Of a DNA stretch of 64,000 bases, positions 1 to 9,219 are shown piece by piece. The position numbers and the translations under genes are program-made. This stretch comes from Thalassospira indica (GTDB lineage: Bacteria; Pseudomonadota; Alphaproteobacteria; Rhodospirillales; Thalassospiraceae): contig NZ_CP031555.1 of NCBI RefSeq assembly GCF_003403095.1, forward strand, positions 806,001-870,000. The letters are read 5' to 3'. The notes below the pieces were generated by a model, which was given only the letters and a program-made list of their open reading frames with translations, did not search any database and was not told where the DNA came from. Numbering within the stretch: the stretch's first letter is position 1; each line of letters opens with the position of its first letter.

Positions 1-165
1 ACCCAGCCTGATCTGGTGGCAACGGGGAATATCGGCTGCATGGTCCAGATCGAAACCGACGATCTTAAAGTTCTGCACACGGTGCAGCTCCTTGATTGGG
101 CGGCGGGTGGACCGGTGCCTGAAAAACTGCGCGACCGGATAAAGCCGACCGAACTTGCGGGCTAG
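1..165 (+). CDS. glcF: Glycolate oxidase iron-sulfur subunit GlcF, C-terminal fragment
   Basis: The gene enters from the left edge and only its last 54 residues are visible. The tail contains ATGNIGCM followed by HTVQLLDWAAGGP, which is the characteristic end of GlcF, the Fe-S subunit of the GlcDEF glycolate oxidase that converts glycolate to glyoxylate. The cysteine in NIGCM belongs to the last CCG-type cluster motif of the family. The stop is TAG at 163-165 and a bidirectional terminator hairpin follows 28 bases later. glcD and glcE are presumably upstream, outside the window. Identification rests on the tail motif only, but that motif is distinctive. Confidence 0.85.
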   Translation, partial: TQPDLVATGNIGCMVQIETDDLKVLHTVQLLDWAAGGPVPEKLRDRIKPTELAG

Positions 166-193
166 GCACCAGTTGCATCAAAACCGAAAAACA

Positions 194-229
194 AAAAGGA
201 CGGCAGGGAATAACCTCTGCCGTCCTTTT
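194..229. terminator. Bidirectional rho-independent terminator
   Basis: Perfect 13-bp inverted repeat: AAAAGGACGGCAG (194-206) and CTGCCGTCCTTTT (217-229), with a short loop. It has A-rich and T-rich ends on both sides. It lies between the convergent glcF tail and the minus-strand 99-residue gene and could stop both. Confidence 0.85.
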
Positions 230-258
230 GATTTCGTAAGTCCGTGCGACTGGGCGCC

Positions 259-558
259 TTACTCTTCCTTGCCAAGCAGGCTTTTTGTAATGCCTTCTGC
301 GGCAGAGCTTTCGCTGCTGTCTTCGGCATAGGCCGCAGTCTTGTCACGAATCCACTTGATTGCTTCGGCTTCGTCAACCTCGACCTTCTGGGCCACCAGT
401 GACAGAACTGCCTCGATCGCCAGAACGTGCGATGCGACGTTATTGACCGCAACATGCAGATCATCAATATGGCGCGACGCAGCCTCTGACATATCTCCAA
501 GTTCGCCAGACAGCTTCTGAATCAGTTCCTGAATTTCGTCGAGTGCAGCGGTGCTCAT
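259..558 (-). CDS. Conserved-looking 99-residue protein of unknown function
   Basis: I do not recognise a family. The ATG at 558 is preferred over the TTG just upstream because AGGAG lies six bases before it. The product has no signal peptide or membrane segment. It is strongly acidic and looks almost entirely alpha-helical, with heptad-like spacing of L, I and V through about residues 5-70, which suggests a small coiled-coil or four-helix protein. The C-terminus is Ser/Glu-rich and probably disordered. The gene stands alone, convergent with glcF and divergent from pstS. The 410-base gap upstream is shared with the phosphate operon, so phosphate-linked expression is possible but unproven. Confidence 0.6.
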   Translation of the reverse strand: MSTAALDEIQELIQKLSGELGDMSEAASRHIDDLHVAVNNVASHVLAIEAVLSLVAQKVEVDEAEAIKWIRDKTAAYAEDSSESSAAEGITKSLLGKEE

Positions 559-971
559 CAAGTGCTCCTGTTATGGCTGCGCACATTTGTGCGCGGCATT
601 TTTTGGTCCCTACGCACAAGAGTTGCTTGGAAACGGGGCTATGTAAAGGGTTAGCTGGCAATTATCGTCAATTCTCGCCATTCCCCGACACCCAAGGTCA
701 CCTTTGGACGAAATGTGACAGTTTTTGTTACAGCCTTTCGCAATCAATCGCGATTTTGCCATGTTGAAGTGAAAAACCACCGTTTTCGGATGGTTGTCGA
801 AAAATGCTAACTTATTGATTTTATTAATAATAAGTGGCTGTTTTTACTGCTCTGATACGTTGTCACATAACGTTAACAAAAGCGACACAATACCGTAAGC
901 ACCCAGCGGTAGAGTCCGCCTCGCAGATCGTTGCACCGTTCCGAAGTGGAACTACCATTGGGGAATTTATG
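559..971. promoter_or_regulatory. AT-rich control region of the pst operon with Pho-box-like repeats
   Basis: This roughly 410-base gap holds no credible gene. Three imperfect heptamers spaced 11 bases apart (TTGTCAC at 860-866, CGTTAAC at 871-877, GCGACAC at 882-888) resemble the direct-repeat architecture of a PhoB box (CTGTCAY with 11-bp period). Only the first is a good match. A second CTGTAAC/CTGTCAC pair lies on the minus strand at 714-732 with a 12-bp period, which is one base off. Regulation by the downstream phoB product is expected from family knowledge. The individual sites are tentative. Confidence 0.4.
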
Positions 972-2003
972 ATGAAGAAGACTCTTGCTGTTGCGGCGCT
1001 TATGAGCGTTGCCTTTGCTGGCGCTGCCGAAGCACGCGACCAGATTCGTATCGTTGGTTCGTCCACCGTCTTCCCGTTCGCAACCGCAGTTGCAGAAGAA
1101 TTCGGTAAAACCACCTCCTTCAAAACGCCGGTTATCGAATCTACCGGCTCTGGCGGTGGTCTGAAGCTGTTCTGCGCCGGTGTTGGCGAACAGCATCCGG
1201 ACATCACCAACGCTTCGCGTCGCATCAAGAAGTCCGAAGTTGAAACTTGCGCGAAGAACGGCATTTCGGAAGTTACCGAAGTTAAAGTTGGTTACGACGG
1301 TATCGTTCTGTCGAACTCCAACGCTGCGCCGCAGCTCGACCTGACCAAAGAGCAGATCTTCCTTGCTCTGGCAAAAACCGTTCCGTCCAAAGACGGCCAG
1401 TCGCTGATCGACAACCCGTACAGCACCTGGGCTGAAATCGATCCGAGCCTTCCGGACGTTAAAATCGAAGTTCTCGGCCCGCCGCCGACCTCCGGTACCC
1501 GTGATGCCTTCACCGAGCTGGTACTCGAAGAAGCTTGTGATGAGTTCCCGGCAATCGCCGCTCTTAAAGACACCAACAAAGATCAGCACAAAGCTGTTTG
1601 CGCTGGCGTTCGTGAAGACGGTGCCTATGTCGAAGCTGGCGAGAACGACAACCTGATCGTTCAGAAACTCGAAGCCAACCATGATGCACTTGGCATCTTC
1701 GGCTTCTCCTTCCTTGACCAGAACGGCGACAAGCTCCAGGGCTCGATGATCGGTGGCGTTGCTCCGACCTTCGAAGCAATCTCTGCTGGTGACTATCCGG
1801 TTTCCCGTTCGCTCTTCTTCTACGTGAAGAACGCGCACGTTGGCACCATTCCGGGCATCAAGGAATATCTTGCTGAATTCACCGCTGACAAAGCTTGGGG
1901 TGAAGAAGGTTACCTTGCTGACCGTGGCCTGATCCCGATGGATGCCGCTGAGCGTGAAGCTGTTCGTAACGCTGCGATGAACCTTTCGCCGCTGAGCATG
2001 TAA
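972..2003 (+). CDS. pstS: Phosphate ABC transporter, periplasmic phosphate-binding protein PstS
   Basis: PstS captures inorganic phosphate in the periplasm for the PstSCAB importer. Two adjacent ATGs occur at 969 and 972. The second is better spaced from GGGGAA at 960-965, so it is used (343 residues); an open frame reaching further upstream lacks signal-peptide logic. The N-terminus is a Sec signal peptide (MKKTLAVAALMSVAFAGAAEA) with probable cleavage before RDQIRIVG. The mature start IVGSSTVFPF and the downstream TGSGGG segment are phosphate-binding loop motifs of the family. TSGTRDAF in the middle is the second phosphate loop. It is first in the operon and is separated from pstC by a terminator-like hairpin, which suits high PstS expression. 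Confidence 0.97.
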   Translation: MKKTLAVAALMSVAFAGAAEARDQIRIVGSSTVFPFATAVAEEFGKTTSFKTPVIESTGSGGGLKLFCAGVGEQHPDITNASRRIKKSEVETCAKNGISEVTEVKVGYDGIVLSNSNAAPQLDLTKEQIFLALAKTVPSKDGQSLIDNPYSTWAEIDPSLPDVKIEVLGPPPTSGTRDAFTELVLEEACDEFPAIAALKDTNKDQHKAVCAGVREDGAYVEAGENDNLIVQKLEANHDALGIFGFSFLDQNGDKLQGSMIGGVAPTFEAISAGDYPVSRSLFFYVKNAHVGTIPGIKEYLAEFTADKAWGEEGYLADRGLIPMDAAEREAVRNAAMNLSPLSM

Positions 2004-2014
2004 CGCGATCTTTC

Positions 2015-2045
2015 AACCGGTGGCAGCCTTTTCTGCCACCGGTTT
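2015..2045 (+). terminator. Hairpin between pstS and pstC
   Basis: Inverted repeat AACCGGTGGCAG (2015-2026) and CTGCCACCGGTT (2033-2044), followed by a short T-rich stretch. It sits 12 bases after the pstS stop. It probably acts as a partial terminator or mRNA 3'-end protector, so that pstS is made in excess over the membrane components. Confidence 0.75.
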
Positions 2046-2138
2046 CTTTATATCATTGCTTGATTTGTTTATTGTTTCTGTCCTATTGGCCTCACGAACT
2101 GATCTTTGCAGGCTCATCTGGCGAACGGATCTCAAATA

Positions 2139-3518
2139 ATGTCCCTGTCTTTCCTGTTGCTCGCGGTTGCCGCACTTTGCGCGCTGTCCTTTTATTTCGG
2201 ACGCCAGCGGGCTGTTGCCCTTTCTGGTGGCCGGCACAGCAATCTTCATTCCTTGCCGGTTCACTACGGGGCCTACACAGCAGCATGGTGCGGGCTTCCC
2301 GCGCTGTTTTTGCTTTTGATCTGGTACATGTTCCAGGGCTCGGTGATTGAAGCCCTGATCGTGTCGGACCTGCCGCAGGAAGTAGTTGGTGACTCCGGTC
2401 GTCTGTCGCTGGCGCTCAACAGCATTTCCCAGATCGCCGCCGGTGGCGGTGAACATCTCACCGTGTCGCCGGAAATTGTTGATGCCGGGCGCAGACTTGC
2501 CAATTTGCAAACCATCGCCAATGCGGCGCTGGTGGTTGTCATGCTGTCGGTTGCGCTTGCCGGTCTTGTCCTGTCCTATCGACGGATTGAAGCGGATATG
2601 CGCGCGCGCAACAATGTTGAACGCATCTCGCGCGCGATCATGATTGTCTGTTCGGCGATTGCGATCCTTTCAACGGTCGGCATCGTGTTTTCACTGATGT
2701 TCGAAACCCTGCATTTCTTTAGCAAGATCAACCCGCTCGACTTCCTGTTTGGTCTGGAATGGAGCCCGCAAACCGCGATCCGTGCCGATCAGGTGGCGTC
2801 CGAGGGGGCGTTTGGCATGATTCCGCTGTTTGTCGGTACCTTGCTGATTACGCTGATTGCCATGTGTGTCGCGGTGCCGGTCGGCCTGTTTTCGGCCATT
2901 TATATGGGCGAATATGCCGCGCCTAAATTTCGCGCTGTTGCCAAACCCGCACTTGAAATTCTGGCGGGCGTGCCAACGGTTGTCTATGGCTTCTTTGCCG
3001 CGCTCACCGTGGCACCGTTCTTGCGCGACAATGGCGCGATCCTCGGCCTCGATGTCAGTTCGGAAAGTGCGCTGGCCGCCGGTCTTGTCATGGGCATCAT
3101 GATCATTCCGTTTGTGTCCTCGCTGTCTGATGACGTGATGTCGCAGGTGCCGAAATCGCTGCGTGACGGGTCCTATGCATTGGGGGCGACCAAATCGGAA
3201 ACCATCCGGCAGGTGATTTTCCCGGCCGCCTTGCCCGGTATTGTCGGGGCGGTTCTGTTGGCCGTTTCGCGGGCGATTGGTGAAACCATGATTGTTGTGA
3301 TGGCCGCTGGTCTTGCCGCGAACATGACGGTGAACCCGCTTCAGGCGGTGACCACTGTTACCGTGCAGATCGTGACGCTTCTGGTCGGCGACCAGGAGTT
3401 CGACAGTGCAAAAACCCTCTCGGCCTTCGCGTTGGGGCTGGTTCTTTTCCTTGTCACCTTGGGGCTGAACGTATTTGCCCTTAAGGTTGTTCAGAAGTAT
3501 CGCGAGAAATATGACTGA
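2139..3518 (+). CDS. pstC: Phosphate ABC transporter permease PstC (long alphaproteobacterial form)
   Basis: Inner-membrane permease half of the phosphate importer. ATG at 2139 (459 residues) is chosen; a TTG 33 bases upstream is in frame but has no clear ribosome site. The protein is much longer than E. coli PstC (about 320). The first ~190 residues hold extra membrane segments near residues 1-20, 50-70 and 135-155, plus a loop. The BPD_transp_1 permease core begins around residue 200, with the ALGATKSETIRQVIFPAALPG coupling-helix (EAA) region and an IGETMIV segment. Extended PstC proteins of this sort are known from other alphaproteobacteria. The stop codon overlaps the pstA start. Confidence 0.94.
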   Translation: MSLSFLLLAVAALCALSFYFGRQRAVALSGGRHSNLHSLPVHYGAYTAAWCGLPALFLLLIWYMFQGSVIEALIVSDLPQEVVGDSGRLSLALNSISQIAAGGGEHLTVSPEIVDAGRRLANLQTIANAALVVVMLSVALAGLVLSYRRIEADMRARNNVERISRAIMIVCSAIAILSTVGIVFSLMFETLHFFSKINPLDFLFGLEWSPQTAIRADQVASEGAFGMIPLFVGTLLITLIAMCVAVPVGLFSAIYMGEYAAPKFRAVAKPALEILAGVPTVVYGFFAALTVAPFLRDNGAILGLDVSSESALAAGLVMGIMIIPFVSSLSDDVMSQVPKSLRDGSYALGATKSETIRQVIFPAALPGIVGAVLLAVSRAIGETMIVVMAAGLAANMTVNPLQAVTTVTVQIVTLLVGDQEFDSAKTLSAFALGLVLFLVTLGLNVFALKVVQKYREKYD

Positions 3519-4860
3519 TATGGCATCTCTTATGGAAGACAGAGCTGCGGCCAAAGTGATCTCTGACAATCTGCGCAAGCCGGTTGACTGGGACAGCCCG
3601 AAAATCGCCCGTAACATCAAGAAACGTTACGCGGCCGAACGCCGCTTTAAAAGCTATGGTCTGGTTGCGATCTGTTTGGCGCTGCTGGCGCTTTGCACGC
3701 TGGCACTCTCGATCGGCTCTAAAGGCTACAGCGCCTTTTACCAGACCTATGTCCAGCTCGAAGTGACCTTTGATCCGGCTGTGATCGATCCGGACCGGAC
3801 CGGCGATCCCGACGTGATCGGGCGCGCGAACTTTGATGGTCTGGTCAAACAGGCGCTGCGTGATCGGTTCCCGGATGTGACCTCGCGCAGTGACAAACGT
3901 GATCTCTATGGCATCGTTTCAGGCGGCGCATCTTATGATCTGCGCGAACGGGTTCTCGAAAATCCGAGCCTGATTGGCCAAACGCGCACCATCTGGCTGA
4001 TTTCCGGTGATGATTTCGACATGCTCAACAAGGGCTATATCGATCCCACCGTTGACGAAGGCGACCGTCGCCTCAATGACAACGAAGTCGCTTGGTATAA
4101 CGAACTGGTTGCTGACGGTGCGGTGGAAAAACAGTTCCACACCCGCTTCTTTACCAGTGGCGATTCCCGCGAACCGGAACTTGCCGGTATCTGGGGGGCG
4201 GCTGTTGGCTCGTTCTATACCCTGCTTGTGACTTTGGCATTGTCCTTCCCGATTGGGGTTCTGGCGGCGATCTATCTCGAAGAATTCGCGCCCAAGAACC
4301 GCTTCACCCAGATTGTTGAAGTCAACATCAACAACCTGGCCGCGGTTCCATCCATCGTGTTTGGTCTGCTGGGGCTTGAGGTCTATCTCAATGTCATGCA
4401 TTTGCCGCGCTCGGCCCCGGTTGTCGGTGGTTTGACGCTGGCGCTGATGACTTTGCCGACGATCATCATCGCATCGCGTGCGGCGATCAAGGCGGTGCCG
4501 CCGTCGATCCGTCAGGCCGCTCTTGGGCTTGGCGCATCACCGGTTCAGACCGTGACCCACCATGTCTTGCCGCTCGCCATGCCGGGCATTCTGACCGGCA
4601 CGATCATTGGTATGGCACAGGCATTGGGGGAAACTGCACCGCTTCTGATGATAGGGATGGTGGCCTTTATTGTTGATATCCCGGGCGGGGCGCTTGACCC
4701 GGCAACGGTTCTGCCGGTCCAGATCTATCTGTGGGCAGACAGCCCGGAACGTGCCTTTGTCGAGAAAACCTCGGCAGCGATTATGGTGTTGCTGGCCTTC
4801 CTTGTCCTGATGAATGGACTGGCTGTGTATCTGCGCAAAAAATTTGAACGGAAGTGGTAA
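3511..4860 (+). CDS. pstA: Phosphate ABC transporter permease PstA
   Basis: Second permease subunit of PstSCAB. ATG at 3511 overlaps the pstC stop (ATGACTGA), implying translational coupling (449 residues). An open frame starting further upstream would lie inside pstC and is not used. A first membrane helix near residues 45-70 is followed by a roughly 160-residue soluble, probably periplasmic, domain. The BPD_transp_1 core then starts around residue 225. The EAA-type loop reads [23 protein letters not shown], followed by [12 protein letters not shown]. The family is normally near 300 residues in E. coli, so the extra domain parallels the extension in PstC here. Confidence 0.93.
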   Translation: MTDMASLMEDRAAAKVISDNLRKPVDWDSPKIARNIKKRYAAERRFKSYGLVAICLALLALCTLALSIGSKGYSAFYQTYVQLEVTFDPAVIDPDRTGDPDVIGRANFDGLVKQALRDRFPDVTSRSDKRDLYGIVSGGASYDLRERVLENPSLIGQTRTIWLISGDDFDMLNKGYIDPTVDEGDRRLNDNEVAWYNELVADGAVEKQFHTRFFTSGDSREPELAGIWGAAVGSFYTLLVTLALSFPIGVLAAIYLEEFAPKNRFTQIVEVNINNLAAVPSIVFGLLGLEVYLNVMHLPRSAPVVGGLTLALMTLPTIIIASRAAIKAVPPSIRQAALGLGASPVQTVTHHVLPLAMPGILTGTIIGMAQALGETAPLLMIGMVAFIVDIPGGALDPATVLPVQIYLWADSPERAFVEKTSAAIMVLLAFLVLMNGLAVYLRKKFERKW

Positions 4861-4861
4861 A

Positions 4862-5665
4862 ATGGCTGCTGTATCCCAGAGCGCAATGACGGCGGAGCCG
4901 TCGGTCGAAAACCCGAAAATGACCGCGCGCAAGCTCGATCTTTTCTATAGCGACAATCAGGCCCTCTATGAGGTCAACCTTGATATCCCCGAACAGCAGG
5001 TAACCGCACTGATTGGTCCGTCGGGCTGTGGTAAATCCACCTTCCTGCGGTGCCTGAACCGGATGAATGACACCATTGACGGTGTGACGATCAAAGGTGA
5101 CGTTACCCTGGATGGTCGCGACATCTATGACAAGCGGATCGACGTGGTTCAGCTGCGCGCGCGCATCGGCATGGTGTTCCAGAAACCGAACCCGTTCCCG
5201 AAAACCATCTATGACAACGTGGCCTATGGCCCGCGTATTCATGGTCTGGTCAATTCGCGTGACGAACTTGATGAAATCGTCATGACCTCGCTCGAACGTG
5301 CCGGTCTTCTGAAAGAAGTCAAAGATCGCCTGCAGTCACCGGCAACCGGTCTTTCCGGTGGTCAGCAGCAGCGCCTTTGCATCGCACGCGCGGTTGCCGT
5401 CAGCCCGGAAGTCATCCTGATGGATGAGCCGTGCTCGGCCCTTGATCCGATTGCGACCGCCAAGGTCGAGGAACTGATAGACGAGTTGCGTTCGAACTAC
5501 ACGATCGTGATCGTGACCCACTCCATGCAGCAGGCCGCCCGTGTGTCGCAGCGCACCGCGTTCTTCCACCTCGGAAAGCTGGTTGAAGTCGGTGAAACCG
5601 ATCAGATCTTTACCAACCCGAAGGACGAACGCACCAAGGGTTACATTACCGGCCGCTTCGGTTAA
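4862..5665 (+). CDS. pstB: Phosphate ABC transporter ATP-binding protein PstB
   Basis: ATPase subunit that powers phosphate import and, with PhoU, signals phosphate status. ATG at 4862 is one base after the pstA TAA (267 residues). Visible motifs are Walker [10 protein letters not shown] (residues 52-60), Q-loop FQKPNPFP, the signature LSGGQQQR, Walker [14 protein letters not shown], and the switch histidine in VTHSMQQA. The PNPFP after the Q-loop is typical of PstB rather than of other ABC ATPases. It is followed by phoU after 22 bases. Confidence 0.97.
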   Translation: MAAVSQSAMTAEPSVENPKMTARKLDLFYSDNQALYEVNLDIPEQQVTALIGPSGCGKSTFLRCLNRMNDTIDGVTIKGDVTLDGRDIYDKRIDVVQLRARIGMVFQKPNPFPKTIYDNVAYGPRIHGLVNSRDELDEIVMTSLERAGLLKEVKDRLQSPATGLSGGQQQRLCIARAVAVSPEVILMDEPCSALDPIATAKVEELIDELRSNYTIVIVTHSMQQAARVSQRTAFFHLGKLVEVGETDQIFTNPKDERTKGYITGRFG

Positions 5666-5687
5666 GCGACGCCAGGAGTACGCATAA

Positions 5688-6410
5688 ATGGCTGATGAAC
5701 ATACCCATATCGTAAGTTCGTTCGACGAGGAACTGACCCGTCTGAACAACATCATTTCGCAAATGGGCGGGCTTGCTGAAAGCCAGCTTATTTCCTCGAT
5801 CAGATCCATCGTCAAACGCGATTCCGAACTGGCCGAGAAAGTCATCCTGTCCGATCAGCGCATTGATGTGCTCGAACAGGAAGTCCAGGACTTTGCCGTC
5901 CGTCTTCTGGCCCTGCGTCAGCCGATGGCTGATGACCTGCGTCAGGTGGTGACCGCGCTCAAGCTGTCAAACGATCTTGAACGCATTGGTGATCTTGCCA
6001 AAAACATCGCCAAACGCGCGCAGGTCCTGAACCAGATCCCGCCGATCCGCCCGGTTCAGGCGATCCCGAACATGGCCAAGCTGGCCCAGGAAATCATCAA
6101 GGATGTCCTGGATGCCTATATCGAAAGCGACGCCGAAAAGGCCCACCGGGTCTGGGAACGCGATCAGGAAGTCGACGATATGTACAATTCGCTGTTCCGC
6201 GAATTGCTGACCTACATGATGGAAGATCCGCGCAACATTACCGCATCGACCCATCTGTTGTTCATTGCCAAGAACATCGAACGTATCGGTGATCACGCAA
6301 CCAATATCGCCGAAACGATCTATTACCGGATCAAGGGCGAAGACCTGCCGGGGATTGACCGGCCAAAAAACGACGCAGCGAACTTCGCTGTTGTCGAACC
6401 GAATGACTGA
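5688..6410 (+). CDS. phoU: Phosphate signalling protein PhoU
   Basis: PhoU is a cytoplasmic two-bundle helical protein that links Pst transport to PhoR/PhoB signalling and holds the regulon off when phosphate is plentiful. At 240 residues it matches the family length. The two PhoU repeats are visible, each with the E/D-rich metal-binding pattern: [19 protein letters not shown] with [10 protein letters not shown], then [30 protein letters not shown]. The ribosome site CAGGAGT sits a few bases before ATG 5688. It is co-transcribed with pstB and phoB. Confidence 0.96.
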   Translation: MADEHTHIVSSFDEELTRLNNIISQMGGLAESQLISSIRSIVKRDSELAEKVILSDQRIDVLEQEVQDFAVRLLALRQPMADDLRQVVTALKLSNDLERIGDLAKNIAKRAQVLNQIPPIRPVQAIPNMAKLAQEIIKDVLDAYIESDAEKAHRVWERDQEVDDMYNSLFRELLTYMMEDPRNITASTHLLFIAKNIERIGDHATNIAETIYYRIKGEDLPGIDRPKNDAANFAVVEPND

Positions 6411-6426
6411 CACGGGAGCATAGAAG

Positions 6427-7125
6427 ATGGACCCAACGGTTCTTATCGTCGAGGACGAGGCAGCAATCGTAACCATGTTGCGCTACAACCTCGAACGCGA
6501 GGGGATGCAGGTTGTCGAAGCCGGTGACGGTGACGAAGCGTTGAAAATTCTGGCTGAAACCCATGTCGATCTGGTTTTGCTCGACTGGATGCTGCCGGTA
6601 ATGTCGGGGATCGAGGTCTGCCGTCAGATCCGCCGCAAGCCTGAAAGCCGCGATTTGCCGGTGATCATGGTGACTGCACGCGGTGAAGAAGGCGACCGGA
6701 TCCGCGGTCTTGATACCGGGGCTGATGACTATGTCACCAAGCCGTTTGCCATTGGCGAGCTTCTGGCCCGTATCCGCGCACTTTTGCGCCGGTCCGGTCC
6801 GGCGCAACCACAAGGGCAGTTGATCTATTCCGACATCGAAATGGATCTCGCCGCCCACCGGGTCAGCCGCAATGGAAAATCGATCCATCTTGGCCCGACC
6901 GAGTTCCGTCTGCTGCGCTATTTCCTCGAACATCCGGGGCGGGTTTTCTCGCGCGAACAGTTGCTTAACGCGGTTTGGGGGCCGAACATCTATGTCGAAA
7001 CCCGCACGGTTGACGTTCATATCCGCCGCCTGCGCAAGGCGCTCAATGACGTCAAGGGCACCCGCGATATCATCCGCACGGTCCGTGCCGCGGGCTATGC
7101 GCTGGACTCTGAAACCGCTGCCTAA
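6427..7125 (+). CDS. phoB: Phosphate regulon response regulator PhoB
   Basis: OmpR/PhoB-type response regulator that activates phosphate-starvation genes. The receiver domain spans residues 1-120, with the acidic pair E9/D10, phospho-acceptor D53 (in LVLLDWMLP) and K105 (DDYVTKPF). The winged-helix DNA-binding domain fills residues 130-232, with the recognition region YVETRTVDVHIRRLRKAL. Length (232) is standard. It ends the pst operon and is followed by a strong terminator. The cognate kinase phoR is not in the window. The likely targets include the repeats upstream of pstS. Confidence 0.96.
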   Translation: MDPTVLIVEDEAAIVTMLRYNLEREGMQVVEAGDGDEALKILAETHVDLVLLDWMLPVMSGIEVCRQIRRKPESRDLPVIMVTARGEEGDRIRGLDTGADDYVTKPFAIGELLARIRALLRRSGPAQPQGQLIYSDIEMDLAAHRVSRNGKSIHLGPTEFRLLRYFLEHPGRVFSREQLLNAVWGPNIYVETRTVDVHIRRLRKALNDVKGTRDIIRTVRAAGYALDSETAA

Positions 7126-7151
7126 CCCGGTTTAGAGCCTGATCTAATTAA

Positions 7152-7184
7152 AAAACCCCCGCAGCGATTTGCTGCGGGGGTTTT
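7152..7184. terminator. Rho-independent terminator of the pst-phoB operon
   Basis: Fourteen-base arms AAAACCCCCGCAGC (7152-7165) and GCTGCGGGGGTTTT (7171-7184) with a five-base loop. It is T-rich in both directions. It separates phoB from the convergent Kef-type antiporter gene and can serve both. Confidence 0.92.
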
Positions 7185-7204
7185 GTTTTAACGTCGTAAC
7201 GTCT

Positions 7205-8953
7205 TCAGGTTTCTTTCTTCGCCGGTTTGTCCGCATTCTCCGACCCTGACGGTTTGCGCTGCGGGCGCGGCGCCAGTTCATTCATCAAAAGCATGTCCGC
7301 GCGGCGGAATTTGGCGATTTCGGCATCAATGTCTTCCTGCGGCACGTCGCACGCCGCCAAAACGTGATCGGATAATCTCAACCCGGTTTCGAGAACCTCC
7401 GGGATGGCGGCATCCGCCCCGTGGCGCGACAGCGGCCCGATATGGGTGATGTCCTGCGCACGGGCAAAGATCTTCAGATGCGGGTAATGCTGGCGCAAAA
7501 GGGCGACCGTCTTCTCGGTCGCATGCGGGTTCCCCATGGCAACAACCGCAATTTTTGCTTCATCCGTATGTGCAGCCCGGAAAGTTTCCGGTCTGGACCC
7601 GTCGGCAAAGTAAACCGGCAATCCTTCTGCCCGGCCCCGCGAAACCTGCTGTGCATCACTATCAAGCACCAGGAACGGAATGTTGCGCGTCTTGAGCAAC
7701 CGGGCCAGAACCCGTCCAACGCGGCCGCTTCCGATCACCAGAACATGCTGGTGGATGCCCTCGGACTCTTCGGCAATCACGCCAAGCTGGTCTTCTTCCT
7801 TGGGATGAAGCTTTTCCTCGATCTTGTGACCAAGGCTGATCAGGGTCGGGGTCAGCGCCATCGAAATCGCCACCACCGGGATCAGCATCGCAGCCATTTC
7901 AAGCGGTACAGCACCATTCTGGGCGGCCAGGGCAAACATCACAAAGGCAAATTCACCGCCGGCGGCCAAGCTCATGGCTACCCGGATGGCAAGGCCGGTT
8001 TCAAACCGGATCGCACGTGCCAGAACGAACAAAACTGCCGTCTTGATCACCAGCAACAGCACCAGCCACATGACGATGGTGCCAAATTCGTTATACACAA
8101 CGTCGGCATCAACCGACATGCCGACCGACATAAAGAACAGCGACAGGAACACGCCGCGGAACGGCGAAATGTCGGCTTCGATCTGATGGCGGAATTCGGT
8201 TTCGGCCAACATCACCCCTGCGATAAACGCCCCCAGCGCCATCGAAAGCCCGGAAACCTCGGTCAAGGTGCTGGCCGCCAGCACAACAAACAGCGTGCCG
8301 ATGGCAAACAGTTCCGGGTTCTTGAGCGACGCGATATAGCGAAACAGCCGCGGCAACACATAGCGCCCGACGAGCAACAACAACGCGACCGACCCGAAAC
8401 CAAGCAGGATGCTCATCCACGGGCTTGTTTCCGTTCCGGCGTCACCTGCGGCCTGCACCATAATCAGGAACGGACCAACCGCCACGTCCTGCAGTAACAA
8501 AATGGCAAGGGCCGCACGGCCAAACCGGGTATTGAGCTGCTTGTCATCGGAAAGCTGTTTGAGAATGATCGCGGTCGATGAAAGCGCAAGGGCGCCGGCA
8601 ATCACCAAGGCCGTCGGCAGCGGGAATTCCATGACAACCAGAAGCCCCAGAAGGGCTGCCATCGACACCAGAATTTGCAAAACGCCCAGACCGGCAAACC
8701 GCCCGCCAATCACCCGCAAACGATCACGCGAAAGCTCCAGCCCGATCATGAACAGCAGGAAAACCACGCCCAGTTCGGCAACCGTGGAAATGTCTTCGCG
8801 TTCGGAAATCAGGCCAAAGCCGAACGGCCCGATAAAGAACCCGCCAATCAGAAAGCCGATGATCGAATTCGCACGCAGCTTGTGCGCAATCGGCACCGCA
8901 ATGATCGCGGCAGTCAGAATAAGAAACAGCTCAAACAGGACGCTGTGATGCAT
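7205..8953 (-). CDS. Kef-type monovalent cation:proton antiporter (CPA2) with RCK/TrkA-N domain
   Basis: A 582-residue inner-membrane antiporter. Residues 1-385 carry about a dozen hydrophobic helices of the Na+/H+ exchanger fold, with the family sequence ELGVVFLLFMIGLELS. The tail holds a TrkA-N (RCK) nucleotide-binding domain beginning HVLVIGSGRVGRVLARLL near residue 415, a GxGxxG Rossmann signature. Such proteins exchange K+ for H+ in response to cytoplasmic signals, and E. coli KefB/KefC are glutathione-gated. No ancillary KefF/KefG-like gene is adjacent, so the gating ligand cannot be stated. It is transcribed alone, convergent with phoB. Confidence 0.88.
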   Translation of the reverse strand: MHHSVLFELFLILTAAIIAVPIAHKLRANSIIGFLIGGFFIGPFGFGLISEREDISTVAELGVVFLLFMIGLELSRDRLRVIGGRFAGLGVLQILVSMAALLGLLVVMEFPLPTALVIAGALALSSTAIILKQLSDDKQLNTRFGRAALAILLLQDVAVGPFLIMVQAAGDAGTETSPWMSILLGFGSVALLLLVGRYVLPRLFRYIASLKNPELFAIGTLFVVLAASTLTEVSGLSMALGAFIAGVMLAETEFRHQIEADISPFRGVFLSLFFMSVGMSVDADVVYNEFGTIVMWLVLLLVIKTAVLFVLARAIRFETGLAIRVAMSLAAGGEFAFVMFALAAQNGAVPLEMAAMLIPVVAISMALTPTLISLGHKIEEKLHPKEEDQLGVIAEESEGIHQHVLVIGSGRVGRVLARLLKTRNIPFLVLDSDAQQVSRGRAEGLPVYFADGSRPETFRAAHTDEAKIAVVAMGNPHATEKTVALLRQHYPHLKIFARAQDITHIGPLSRHGADAAIPEVLETGLRLSDHVLAACDVPQEDIDAEIAKFRRADMLLMNELAPRPQRKPSGSENADKPAKKET

Positions 8954-9219
8954 GGCGAAATTCGTTCCGGAAGGCGGTCAAATAATCAATGGGTATCAGG
9001 ACCTAAATCCCTGAAAATAACGAGATTACAACGATAACGAAAATAACCCTGCCAGTCGTGGGTAAATTTGCGGCATTTGCGAAATTCACCACGGAATCCT
9101 GCGATCAGGTGCTGTGGCAATTGTCACCGCCTGATGACTTGCCATTCGCGCCGCCAAATGCCATCTTCCGCGGGCCCGACAAAGGGCCGGTTTAATCGCT
9201 TTTGAAACGAGCAGATATT

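Noticed and set aside
714..733. CTGTAAC/CTGTCAC pair on the minus strand as a second Pho box
   Set aside because: The half-sites are spaced at 12 rather than 11 bases, and it lies about 240 bases from pstS; kept only as a remark.
873..1838. Long open frame antisense to pstS
   Set aside because: It lies wholly within pstS on the other strand, has no recognisable domain or ribosome site, and arises from codon bias of the real gene.
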